A program made the translations under genes and the position numbers. A stretch of 34,028 bases of DNA. Source: an uncultured bacterium. Lineage in GTDB: Bacteria > Hydrothermota > Hydrothermia > UBA1063 > CAJXJZ01. The stretch spans positions 1-34,028 of the forward strand of contig CAJXJZ010000015.1 in NCBI GenBank assembly GCA_913055745.1. Reading direction: 5' to 3'. The notes beneath the pieces are model-generated. The model was given only the letters and a program-made list of their open reading frames with translations, was not told the origin of the DNA and did not search any database. Each line of letters starts with the position of its first letter. Within the stretch, counting starts at the first letter, position 1. Of the stretch, positions 19,236 to 28,078 are shown piece by piece.

Positions 19236-19264
19236 TTGATTGACTTTTCATTGGGTCTTATAAT
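19236..19264 (+). promoter_or_regulatory. Candidate sigma70 promoter of dxs operon (TTGATT-N17-TATAAT)
   Basis: TTGATT 19236-19241, 17 nt, TATAAT 19259-19264. Confidence 0.65.
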
Positions 19265-19298
19265 TTATTAGATATCTTTGTTGAATGGAGGGTATTAT

Positions 19299-21173
19299 AT
19301 GGCTATACTTGATGGCATAGAAAATCCAGGGGATCTTAAAAAATTAAATATAGAAGAACTTAAGCAACTTGCTGAAGAGATAAGAGAGTACATGATAGAT
19401 GTTTTATCAAACATAGGTGGACATATTGCTCCAAACTTAGGCATAGTTGAACTTACACTTGCACTGCATTATGTATTTAATTCTCCAGAAGATAAAATAA
19501 TTTGGGATGTCGGGCATCAATCTTATCCGCATAAGATAATAACTGGGAGAAAGAACCTACTTCCAACTATAAGGCAGTTTGGTGGTATAAGCGGTTTTAC
19601 AAAAAGGGATGAGAGCCCACACGATATCTTTGGCGCAGGTCATGCATCAACATCGCTTTCTGCCGCCTTAGGACTTGCTACTGCAAGAGACCTTCTTGGC
19701 CAAAATTTCCATGTTATAGCAGTAATTGGTGATGGGGCGCTTACAGGTGGCATGGCGCTTGAGGCATTGAACAACATTGGGCAACTCAAAAAGGATATGA
19801 TTGTTATTCTCAATGATAATGATATGTCCATAGCGGAGAATGTGGGTGCTGTTTCAAGTCATCTTTCTAAACTCGTTTCTCTACCTCTCTATTTTAAATT
19901 CAAAGAGCACTTATGGGAACTTTTGGACAAATTGCCTTCTGAAACACTTTCAAAGAAGGCTAAGATTCTCACCAAAAAACTAAAGGAGGGCCTTAAAAAT
20001 CTTGCTATCCCAACCATTGTTTTTGAAGAGTTTGGTTTTGAATATATAGGACCCTTAGATGGGCATGATATTAAACTTCTCATTGATACATTGGACAAAA
20101 TTAAAGAAGCAAAAGGTCCTATCCTTATCCACATATTAACGAAAAAGGGTAAGGGATATAAACCAGCAGAAGAGAAAACAGAACTATTTCATGGTCTTGG
20201 TCCATTTAATAAGGATACAGGAGAGCCCATAAAAAAACCTGGTCCTCCGAGGTATACAAAGGTATTTGGTGATGCAGTGGTAGAACTTGCGAAAAGGGAT
20301 GATAAGGTTGTTGCTATAACGGCTGCAATGCCACTTGGTACAGGCCTTGACAAATTTAGGGAGGAGTTTCCTGATAGGTTCTTTGATGTAGGGATTGCAG
20401 AGCAGCATGCTGTTACATTCGCAGGTGGACTTTCTTTACTTGGTATAAAGCCATTTGTTGCCATTTATTCCACTTTTTTGCAGAGGGCATATGACCAGAT
20501 AATACATGATGTGGCGCTTCAGAAATTGCCTGTTAAGTTTTTCATTGATAGGGGAGGCCTTGTCGGTGAAGATGGTCCCACACATCACGGTGCTTTTGAC
20601 TTATCATACCTCAGACTTATTCCCAATATGGTAATTATGGCACCAAAAGACGCAGATGAGTTTAGAAATATGATTTATACTGCATACAAATACAACAAGG
20701 GCCCGATTGCATTAAGGTATCCAAGGGATAGGGTACCCAAAGAACCAGATGGTACTGAGTTTAAAGAAATCGCCATAGGAAGTTGGGAGATGCTCAAGGA
20801 AGGAGGTGATGCCATAATACTTGCTGTTGGCACAATGGTTTTGCCTTCCCTTAGGGTATCTTTGGAACTTGAAAAAGAAGGCATTAGTATAGGTGTTGTA
20901 AACGCGAGGTTTGTAAAGCCTATGGATGTTGAAATGCTAAGAAGTATTGCAGAAAAATATAATAATATTATAACTATTGAAGAGAATACCAAAGTCGGTG
21001 GTTTTGGAGCAGGTGTTTTAGAGAACCTTGCAGAGATGGGTTATAAGGGACGGGTTAAGTTGATAGGTATACCTGATACATTTATAGAGCACGGGAATCG
21101 TAAGAAACTCCTTGAGGTTGTTGGCCTTGATGAACAGGGTATAAAAAAACAGGTATTAGATTTTATAGGATGA
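19299..21173 (+). CDS. dxs: 1-deoxy-D-xylulose-5-phosphate synthase
   Basis: GHQSYPHKIITGR, GDGALTGGMALEALN, DVGIAEQHAVTFAGGL, DRGGLVGEDGPTHHGAFD. Start placed at ATG 19299 with GGAGGG 6 nt upstream rather than TTG 19278. Confidence 0.95.
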   Translation: MAILDGIENPGDLKKLNIEELKQLAEEIREYMIDVLSNIGGHIAPNLGIVELTLALHYVFNSPEDKIIWDVGHQSYPHKIITGRKNLLPTIRQFGGISGFTKRDESPHDIFGAGHASTSLSAALGLATARDLLGQNFHVIAVIGDGALTGGMALEALNNIGQLKKDMIVILNDNDMSIAENVGAVSSHLSKLVSLPLYFKFKEHLWELLDKLPSETLSKKAKILTKKLKEGLKNLAIPTIVFEEFGFEYIGPLDGHDIKLLIDTLDKIKEAKGPILIHILTKKGKGYKPAEEKTELFHGLGPFNKDTGEPIKKPGPPRYTKVFGDAVVELAKRDDKVVAITAAMPLGTGLDKFREEFPDRFFDVGIAEQHAVTFAGGLSLLGIKPFVAIYSTFLQRAYDQIIHDVALQKLPVKFFIDRGGLVGEDGPTHHGAFDLSYLRLIPNMVIMAPKDADEFRNMIYTAYKYNKGPIALRYPRDRVPKEPDGTEFKEIAIGSWEMLKEGGDAIILAVGTMVLPSLRVSLELEKEGISIGVVNARFVKPMDVEMLRSIAEKYNNIITIEENTKVGGFGAGVLENLAEMGYKGRVKLIGIPDTFIEHGNRKKLLEVVGLDEQGIKKQVLDFIG

Positions 21174-21661
21174 GTATGCATAAAGAGTTATGTGAAATAT
21201 GCGGTAAAAGACCCGCAGAAGTAGAATTTGTAGAAATAGTGGATGGTAAAAAGGTTGTGATGCATCTTTGTAAAATATGTGCCAATCGCAAGGCAAATGG
21301 CTTACCCTTGTTGCTTACAGAAGAGATTGAGGAAGATAGTGCTCTTGTATGTCCCAATTGTGGGACATCGCTCTCCCAAATAAAACAAACCCTACAGGTT
21401 GGTTGTCCTGTGTGTTATGATACATTCCGTGGTGCTATAAAGGACCTTTTAAAGAAACTTCAGGGAAGCGCCTCTTTTTCCGCCCAAATAGACCTAAAAA
21501 CTTCAGAAGAAAAGGACCTTATAGTTATGAAGTATAGATTAAAAAAAGAATTGGATGAGGCGGTAAAGAATGAAGATTTTGAAAGGGCGGCAAAATTAAG
21601 GGATGAAATAGAAAATATAGACAAGAGGCTCAAATGGCTTGGTACGAACCCTATAGAATAA
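21170..21661 (+). CDS. mcsA: McsA-like zinc-finger/UVR-motif protein
   Basis: CEICGKRPA...CKICANRK...CPNCGTSLSQIKQTLQVGCPVCYDTF, C-terminal UVR motif EAVKNEDFERAAKLRDEIENI. Confidence 0.9.
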   Translation: MSMHKELCEICGKRPAEVEFVEIVDGKKVVMHLCKICANRKANGLPLLLTEEIEEDSALVCPNCGTSLSQIKQTLQVGCPVCYDTFRGAIKDLLKKLQGSASFSAQIDLKTSEEKDLIVMKYRLKKELDEAVKNEDFERAAKLRDEIENIDKRLKWLGTNPIE

Positions 21662-22665
21662 CACCTCCATGGTGGCAATCGCAAGGAAAAATAGTTGCAT
21701 CCACAAGGGCGAGATTTACAAGGAACATAGAAGGTCATAGATTCCCTCAGAGGATGGATGAAAAGGAAAGAGAGAGTATTTTAAATGAGATTATACTTTC
21801 TATCAAAGATGTGGTGTCAGGATTCAAAAATACTGTAATTGATACGAATATAAAGAGAGATTTTTTCGTTGAAAGGCATGTATTGAGTAAGGATAGCCAA
21901 AAAAATATAGCCCTTTTTACGGATCATACCGAAGAAGAGAGTTATCTTATAAACGATAGAGATCATCTAAGATTCCAAATAACAATGCCCGATAATGCAC
22001 TTTTTGATGTTTTTTCTTTAGCAAGGGAAAGATTGAGAACATTGGAAAAAGAGTTTAATTTTAGTTATTCTGATACATTTGGTTATCTTACCTCCTCTCT
22101 TACAAATACTGGAACAGGCTTTAGGCTTTCCGCTCTTATGTTTATACCAGGCATTTTTCTTGCAAGAGAGACAGAGAAAATATTGGCGCTTTTGGTTAAG
22201 GCTCCAATTGTTTTAAGGGGACTTTTTGGCGGTCATAGCGAGATAAAGGGAAATTACCTCCAGATATCCACAAAATTTACCCTCAGTATGGGTATTGAGG
22301 ATGATCTGAGGATGCTTGATGAAGTAGTGAAGGCACTTTCTGAAACAGAAGAAAAATCAAGGAACATATTGCTTTCTGAGGCGCATCTTGAACTTGAAGA
22401 TAGAATATCAAGGTCACTCGCCATACTTGAAAGTGCAAGGATAATGTCTTATGATGAGTCCTTAGAACATCTTTCTATACTAAAATTTGCCTCTCAACTG
22501 GGTTTTGAGGGTATTCCAGATGAAAAAACAATTAACAGATTGATTTTTTGGTCTTCTCCTTCGCATATAGCATCATTGGAGGATTTTGAATTGAAGGATG
22601 AAGAAATTGATATAAAAAGGGCAGATTTTATTAGAAAACATCTTTTTAGAGATTATGAAGATTAA
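21634..22665 (+). CDS. mcsB: McsB-like guanido kinase family protein, probable pseudokinase
   Basis: ASTRARFTRN, NDRDHLRFQ, GYLTSSLTNTGTGFRLSALM, RGLFGGHSEIKGNYLQIS align with McsB motifs but with catalytic substitutions; adjacent to mcsA. Confidence 0.85.
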   Translation: MAWYEPYRITPPWWQSQGKIVASTRARFTRNIEGHRFPQRMDEKERESILNEIILSIKDVVSGFKNTVIDTNIKRDFFVERHVLSKDSQKNIALFTDHTEEESYLINDRDHLRFQITMPDNALFDVFSLARERLRTLEKEFNFSYSDTFGYLTSSLTNTGTGFRLSALMFIPGIFLARETEKILALLVKAPIVLRGLFGGHSEIKGNYLQISTKFTLSMGIEDDLRMLDEVVKALSETEEKSRNILLSEAHLELEDRISRSLAILESARIMSYDESLEHLSILKFASQLGFEGIPDEKTINRLIFWSSPSHIASLEDFELKDEEIDIKRADFIRKHLFRDYED

Positions 22666-23908
22666 AATGCTAATTGATGAGATTGAGGAACTTGTAACGC
22701 CCAAGGGGAGCGCTCCTCTGAGTGGCAAAAGACAGAAAGAGATTGAGAAGATCCACAATGCTGCCATCTTAATTGATGAAAATGGTACAATAGTTGATGC
22801 TGGAGAGCGAGAGAAGGTCTTACGAAAATATCGTATCACTCCCTCAACCTATCTTATTTCTGCAAAGGGTAAAACAGCCATACCAGGACTTGTTGATCCA
22901 CATACACATCTTGTATACAAGGGATGTAGGCATTGGGAGCTTGAAGAGAGGCTAAGGGGAAGAGAGTATATAGAGATACTCAAGATGGGAGGTGGCATTC
23001 TGAATACTGTAGAAAAGACAAGAGAAGCTGATGAAGAGGAATTGTACGATTTGGCATCAAAGAGGCTTGATATAATGCTTTCTTATGGGACGACATCTTT
23101 GGAGATAAAATCTGGCTATGGACTTTCAAAGGAGGCTGAGAGAAAGATATTAAGGGTTATAAATAGATTGAAAAAAGAAAGGGGGCAGGTTATAAGTTCC
23201 ACATTCTTGGGCGCCCATGCAGTACCGATGGAGTATCGGGATAAGCCTCATAAATATGTGGACTTGATAGTAAATGAAATGCTTTTGGAATTTAAAGACC
23301 TTGCCGAGTTTGTGGATGTTTTTCTTGAGGAGGGTGCCTTTGGTTATGAAGATGCAGAAAAGATCTTGAGGAGGGCAAAAGAACTCGGTTATGGTATAAA
23401 AATACATGCTGATGAGATTACAGATTCCAAAGGGGCATGTCTTGCTGCTGAACTTAAGGCACAGAGCGCAGACCATCTTTTGCATGCTTCAGATAGATGC
23501 CTTGCAAGGATGAAAGAAGCAGGTACTATTGCTGTTTTACTTCCATCAACAGCATATTTCCTCAAAAAGCCCTTTGCCAATGCAAGGAAGATGATAGATA
23601 TGGGCATCCCTGTTGCCATCGCAACAGATCATAATCCAGGGACTTCTCCACTTTATTCCCAGATGCTTAATATGTCTTTTGCGGTATTCCTCATGGATAT
23701 GCTACCTGAGGAGGCATTGGTTGCAGCCACGCTTAATGCGGCTTGTGCTATAGGTAGGGGCGATATAATAGGTACTATAGAAAAGGGTAAAAGGGCTGAT
23801 ATTGTGCTTTTAGATGCGCATTCATTTATGCATATTTTTTATGAAACAGGGCATAATATTACAGATACAGTTATACTCAATGGCAAAGTTATCCGAAAGG
23901 ATGGTTGA
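22655..23908 (+). CDS. hutI: Imidazolonepropionase
   Basis: VDPHTHLVYKGCRHWELEERLRGREYIEILKMGGGI, STFLGAHAVPMEY, IHADEITDSKGACLAAEL, ATDHNPGTSP. Confidence 0.9.
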   Translation: MKIKMLIDEIEELVTPKGSAPLSGKRQKEIEKIHNAAILIDENGTIVDAGEREKVLRKYRITPSTYLISAKGKTAIPGLVDPHTHLVYKGCRHWELEERLRGREYIEILKMGGGILNTVEKTREADEEELYDLASKRLDIMLSYGTTSLEIKSGYGLSKEAERKILRVINRLKKERGQVISSTFLGAHAVPMEYRDKPHKYVDLIVNEMLLEFKDLAEFVDVFLEEGAFGYEDAEKILRRAKELGYGIKIHADEITDSKGACLAAELKAQSADHLLHASDRCLARMKEAGTIAVLLPSTAYFLKKPFANARKMIDMGIPVAIATDHNPGTSPLYSQMLNMSFAVFLMDMLPEEALVAATLNAACAIGRGDIIGTIEKGKRADIVLLDAHSFMHIFYETGHNITDTVILNGKVIRKDG

Positions 23909-23932
23909 GTTTGTTAAAAAATAAACTTGTTC

Positions 23933-23961
23933 TTGATTGTTCATGCTACAGAACTTATAAT
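23933..23961 (+). promoter_or_regulatory. Candidate sigma70 promoter of hdr/frd cluster (TTGATT-N17-TATAAT)
   Basis: TTGATT 23933-23938, 17 nt, TATAAT 23956-23961; AAGGAGG at 23986-23992 precedes TTG start at 23999. Confidence 0.65.
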
Positions 23962-23998
23962 TGAGTAGTGTTGACTTTGTAAAATAAGGAGGCGAGTT

Positions 23999-24403
23999 TT
24001 GGGTGTCCTTAAGTTAACAAAAGAGAAGTTCCGTAAAGTTGACCTCATAAATCGTATTAGCGGTCAAAATGTTTATGACTGCTATCAGTGCGGACGGTGC
24101 ACATCAGGTTGCCCCAGCGCTGATGAGATGGATATTGTACCTTCACAGACTATGAGATTTTTACAGATCGGAGAAGTAGACAAGGTTGTAGAATCCAACA
24201 CTCCATGGGTGTGTCTTACATGTCTTATTTGCTCAGTCAGATGTCCAAAGGGAATAGATATCGCGGCAATTATGGAAGCATTGAGGCTCGTTAAATTGAG
24301 AACTAATTACGACTTTATACACCCTAACAAAATACCAGAGGAAGATCTTGAAGAACTTCCTCCAATTGCACTTGTTGCAGCGTTCCGCAAGATGACTCCA
24401 TAA
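23999..24403 (+). CDS. hdrC: Heterodisulfide reductase subunit C-like (2x[4Fe-4S])
   Basis: CYQCGRCTSGCP and CLTCLICSVRCP; TTG start with AAGGAGG 6 nt upstream; followed by hdrB. Confidence 0.88.
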   Translation: MGVLKLTKEKFRKVDLINRISGQNVYDCYQCGRCTSGCPSADEMDIVPSQTMRFLQIGEVDKVVESNTPWVCLTCLICSVRCPKGIDIAAIMEALRLVKLRTNYDFIHPNKIPEEDLEELPPIALVAAFRKMTP

Positions 24404-24414
24404 AGGAGGCTAAA

Positions 24415-25299
24415 ATGACGATAAAAATACCTTATTATCCCGGCTGTACCTTGAAGACCACGGCAAAGAATTTTGAAGATACAGCAAAACTTGTAGCAGG
24501 GGTGTTTGATTACGAGTTTGATGAACTTTATAGATGGAATTGTTGTGGTGCGGTATACGGACTGTCAGAGGATAATGTTATGCATAAGGTTGCACCAGTT
24601 AGAAATATGTTAAGGGTTAAAGAGGTTGGAGAAAAGAGGATGCTTGTTCTTTGCTCAATGTGTTTTAATACACTTAAGAGGGCAAACTATTATGTGAGAA
24701 GGAATAAAGATAAACTTGAGGTGATAAATGCCATTATGTATCTTGAGAATACCACGTACGACGGCAGTGTTGAGGTTGTACATCTACTTGAGCTCTTAAG
24801 GGATGAGATAGGGTTTGATAGAATAAAAAAGGCTGTAAAAAAGCCACTTCGGGGTATAACAGTGGCCGCCTATTACGGTTGCCTTCTTTTAAGGCCAAGT
24901 GAAATTGCTATAGACAGTGTGGAACAGCCAACTGTTATGGAGGATTTAGTGGAGGCATTGGGAGGTAAAGTTATTGATCTTAATGTTAAAACTGAGTGCT
25001 GTGGCTCTTATCAAACAGTGAAAAGGAAAGATATAGTTGCTGATAGAACCAATTTTATTATTGGAGAGGCAAGGAAACAGGGTGCAGATATGCTCATCAC
25101 ATCATGCCCATTATGTCATTTTAATCTTGATAGAAGGCAAAAGGAGGCAAAAAAACGACATCCTGATTTCAAAGAAATGCCCATACTTTATTTTACTCAA
25201 CTTATGGCACTTGCCTTTGGCTTTGAAGAGGATAAACTCGGATTTGAACCCCATTATGTAGATCCAAGGCCTTTATTAAAAGAAAGGGGGTTATTATAA
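24415..25299 (+). CDS. hdrB: Heterodisulfide reductase subunit B-like (two CCG domains)
   Basis: YYPGC...NCCG...CSMC and YYGC...ECCGS...CPLC, both CCG motifs complete. Confidence 0.93.
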   Translation: MTIKIPYYPGCTLKTTAKNFEDTAKLVAGVFDYEFDELYRWNCCGAVYGLSEDNVMHKVAPVRNMLRVKEVGEKRMLVLCSMCFNTLKRANYYVRRNKDKLEVINAIMYLENTTYDGSVEVVHLLELLRDEIGFDRIKKAVKKPLRGITVAAYYGCLLLRPSEIAIDSVEQPTVMEDLVEALGGKVIDLNVKTECCGSYQTVKRKDIVADRTNFIIGEARKQGADMLITSCPLCHFNLDRRQKEAKKRHPDFKEMPILYFTQLMALAFGFEEDKLGFEPHYVDPRPLLKERGLL

Positions 25300-27323
25300 T
25301 GGCAGAAAAGCCCAGAATTGGTGTATTTGTCTGTCACTGCGGCCTTAATATCGCAGGTGTTATTGATGTAAAAAAAGTGGCAGAAGAGGCAAAGAAGATA
25401 CCTGGAGTGGTATTTTCTACAACCTATGTTTACATGTGCTCAGAACCTGGCCAACAACTGGTAATAGATTCTATTAAAAAATACAAATTAAATGGTGTTG
25501 TAGTCGCAAACTGTTCACCTACCTTACATGAGAGAACATTCAGAAACGCTGCTGCAAGAGCAGGGCTCAATCCTTACAGGGTAGAAATAGCCAATATTCG
25601 TGAGCAGGTTGCATGGCCACATGAACACGAGCCTGAGATTGCGACAAAGAAGGCTATTAGAATCGTTAAAGCCACTGTGGAACGTGTAAAGAACAACATG
25701 GCTTATGTCCCCTATGAAATCTCTGTTAACAAAAAGGCGTTAGTTATAGGTGGTGGAATTGCAGGCATTCAGGCGTCCTTAGATATTGCAGAGGCTGGAT
25801 ATGAGGTCTACCTTGTTGAAAAGTCGCCATCCATAGGCGGCAAGATGATACTTCTTTCTGAGACATTTCCCACACTTGACTGTCCTCAGTGTATTGAAAC
25901 GCCTAAGATGACGGATGTATCTCAAAATCCCAGGATTCACCTTATGACATATTCAGAAGTTGAATCTGTCTCTGGTTACATGGGCAATTTTAAAGTCAAG
26001 GTGAGACGTAAAGCAAGATATGTAGATGTGGATAATTGTCTCGGATGTGGTGCTTGTGTAGAGGCTTGCCCTGTAAAAAATATCCCATCTGAAGTAGACA
26101 GGGGTCTTACTAATAGGAGGGCTATTTATATTTCATTTGATCAGGCGGTCCCTCTCGTTCCGGTGATCGATGCGGATCATTGTATAAAATTAACATATGA
26201 GAAAAAGGTTGCAGAAGGTAAAATAAAGAGGCGTTCAAAACCTGGCACTGTTAAAATATGCGAAAAATGTCAGGATGCCTGTGAGCCAAAGGTGATAAAC
26301 TTTAAGGATACGGATAAGATTGAAGAGATTGAGGTTGGTGCGATCATTGTTGCAACCGGATTTGACCTTATGCCAATGGAGAAACTTCCCGAATATGGAG
26401 GAGGTAAGATACCAGATGTCATTGATGCGCTTGCTTTTGAAAGATTACTTGCTCCCTCAGGTCCCACTCATGGTGTTCCCAAAAGACCTTCAGATGGTAA
26501 AATACCAAAGACCGTCGTATTTGTATCCTGTGCAGGTTCAAGGGACCCTGCTCATGGTGTTGCATACTGCTCAAGGATATGTTGTATGTATCTTGCCAAA
26601 CAGGCAATGCTTTATAAACACGCAGTGCCAGATGGCATGGCTTATAACTTCTACATTGATATCCGTTCAAACGGAAAGGGATATGAAGAGTTTGTTCAAA
26701 GGGTGAGAGAACAAAGAGACCTAATTTATTTAAGGGGTAAGGTTTCAAAGATTTTCCAGAGAGGAGACAAAGTGGTTGTATGGGGAGCAGATACATTAAC
26801 AGGTCAGAAGATTGAGATTGAGGCAGATCTCGTTGTTCTTTCTAATGCCATGGTGCCTTCGGAAGGAGCAAAAGAACTTGCCCAGAAACTCAGAATTCCA
26901 CAGGATGAGTATGGATGGTTTAATGGTGCGCACTTGAAATTGAGGCCACTTGAAACCGTAACAGCAGGTATATTTATTGCGGGTGCTGCACAGTTTCCAA
27001 AGGATATAACAGATACAGTTTCCCAGGCATCAGGTGCTGCTGCGAAGGTAATCTCCATGTTTGCTAAACCTAAATTAACGAAAGAGCCACTCATAGCCAA
27101 TGTGGATACAGAAATATGTGCAGGTTGTGGTATATGCAAAGAACAGTGTGCCTATGGTGCTATCACTATTGATCCCAAGAAGAAGGTATCCGTTGTAAAT
27201 GAGGCATTATGTGAAGGGTGTGGCGCTTGCGCTGCTGTCTGTCCATCTGGTGCGATGCAACTTAGGAATCTCAATAGCAAGCAGGTCATAAGAATGGTAG
27301 AAGTATTAACAGAGGATTATTAA
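25299..27323 (+). CDS. hdrA: Heterodisulfide reductase subunit A-like flavoprotein
   Basis: RIGVFVCHCGLNIAGVIDV, VIGGGIAGIQASLDIAEAGYEVYLVEKSPSIGGKM, CLGCGACVEACP, C-terminal CAGCGICKEQC and CEGCGACAAVCP. Confidence 0.95.
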   Translation: MAEKPRIGVFVCHCGLNIAGVIDVKKVAEEAKKIPGVVFSTTYVYMCSEPGQQLVIDSIKKYKLNGVVVANCSPTLHERTFRNAAARAGLNPYRVEIANIREQVAWPHEHEPEIATKKAIRIVKATVERVKNNMAYVPYEISVNKKALVIGGGIAGIQASLDIAEAGYEVYLVEKSPSIGGKMILLSETFPTLDCPQCIETPKMTDVSQNPRIHLMTYSEVESVSGYMGNFKVKVRRKARYVDVDNCLGCGACVEACPVKNIPSEVDRGLTNRRAIYISFDQAVPLVPVIDADHCIKLTYEKKVAEGKIKRRSKPGTVKICEKCQDACEPKVINFKDTDKIEEIEVGAIIVATGFDLMPMEKLPEYGGGKIPDVIDALAFERLLAPSGPTHGVPKRPSDGKIPKTVVFVSCAGSRDPAHGVAYCSRICCMYLAKQAMLYKHAVPDGMAYNFYIDIRSNGKGYEEFVQRVREQRDLIYLRGKVSKIFQRGDKVVVWGADTLTGQKIEIEADLVVLSNAMVPSEGAKELAQKLRIPQDEYGWFNGAHLKLRPLETVTAGIFIAGAAQFPKDITDTVSQASGAAAKVISMFAKPKLTKEPLIANVDTEICAGCGICKEQCAYGAITIDPKKKVSVVNEALCEGCGACAAVCPSGAMQLRNLNSKQVIRMVEVLTEDY

Positions 27324-27343
27324 AGGAAATAGGGAGGCTTTTA

Positions 27344-28069
27344 ATGGCAGAGAAAGAAGTTTTAAATGAAGAAGAAAAAGAGCCCCAGGCAAAGATGATT
27401 CCTGTTTTTATAATGGGGCAGAAGTATGAAGTGCCTGAAGGCTCCACTATATTGAACGCCATAGAATACGCTGGATACCAACTCAAAAAAGGTGTAGGGT
27501 GTAGAGAAGGCTTCTGTGGTGCATGTGCAACCGTTTACAGGCTTCCAGGAGACTACAAGTTAAGGGGCGGTCTTGCATGTCAAACCGTTGTGCAACCTGG
27601 TATGTATCTCACACAGATACCATTTACCCCAGCACAAAAGGCAATATACGACATAGATGAGGTAAAACCTGATATCAGTACCTTCCAGAAATTCTACCCT
27701 GAAGTATTCAGGTGTCTTGGATGTAATGCATGCACAAAGGTATGTCCACAGGAACTTAAGGTAATGGATTACATTCAGGCTATAATGAGAGGTGATATTG
27801 AACTTGCCGCTGATTTATCCTTTGACTGCATTATGTGTGGACTTTGCACAATGAGATGTCCTGCAGAAATGGCACAGTATAATATAGCCCTACTTGCAAG
27901 AAGACTTTATGGAAAATACATGATGCCAAAGCCCGAGTTTGTCTATAAGCGTATTGAAGAGATAGAACAGGGAAAGTACGAAAAGGAATTTGAGGAGATT
28001 ATGTCCCTTTCAAAAGAAGAACTCGAAAAAAGATATACAGAAAGAGACATCAACTTTGATATAACATAG
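27344..28069 (+). CDS. Fumarate reductase/succinate dehydrogenase-type iron-sulfur subunit (TfrB N-terminal-like)
   Basis: [2Fe-2S] CREGFCGAC...GGLAC; CLGCNACTKVCP and CIMCGLCTMRCP. Confidence 0.85.
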   Translation: MAEKEVLNEEEKEPQAKMIPVFIMGQKYEVPEGSTILNAIEYAGYQLKKGVGCREGFCGACATVYRLPGDYKLRGGLACQTVVQPGMYLTQIPFTPAQKAIYDIDEVKPDISTFQKFYPEVFRCLGCNACTKVCPQELKVMDYIQAIMRGDIELAADLSFDCIMCGLCTMRCPAEMAQYNIALLARRLYGKYMMPKPEFVYKRIEEIEQGKYEKEFEEIMSLSKEELEKRYTERDINFDIT

Positions 28070-28078
28070 GGGGAGAAA

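Noticed and set aside
19278-19298. Extended dxs start at TTG 19278
   Set aside because: ATG 19299 has GGAGGG at ideal spacing; the extension MLNGGYY would include the SD itself.
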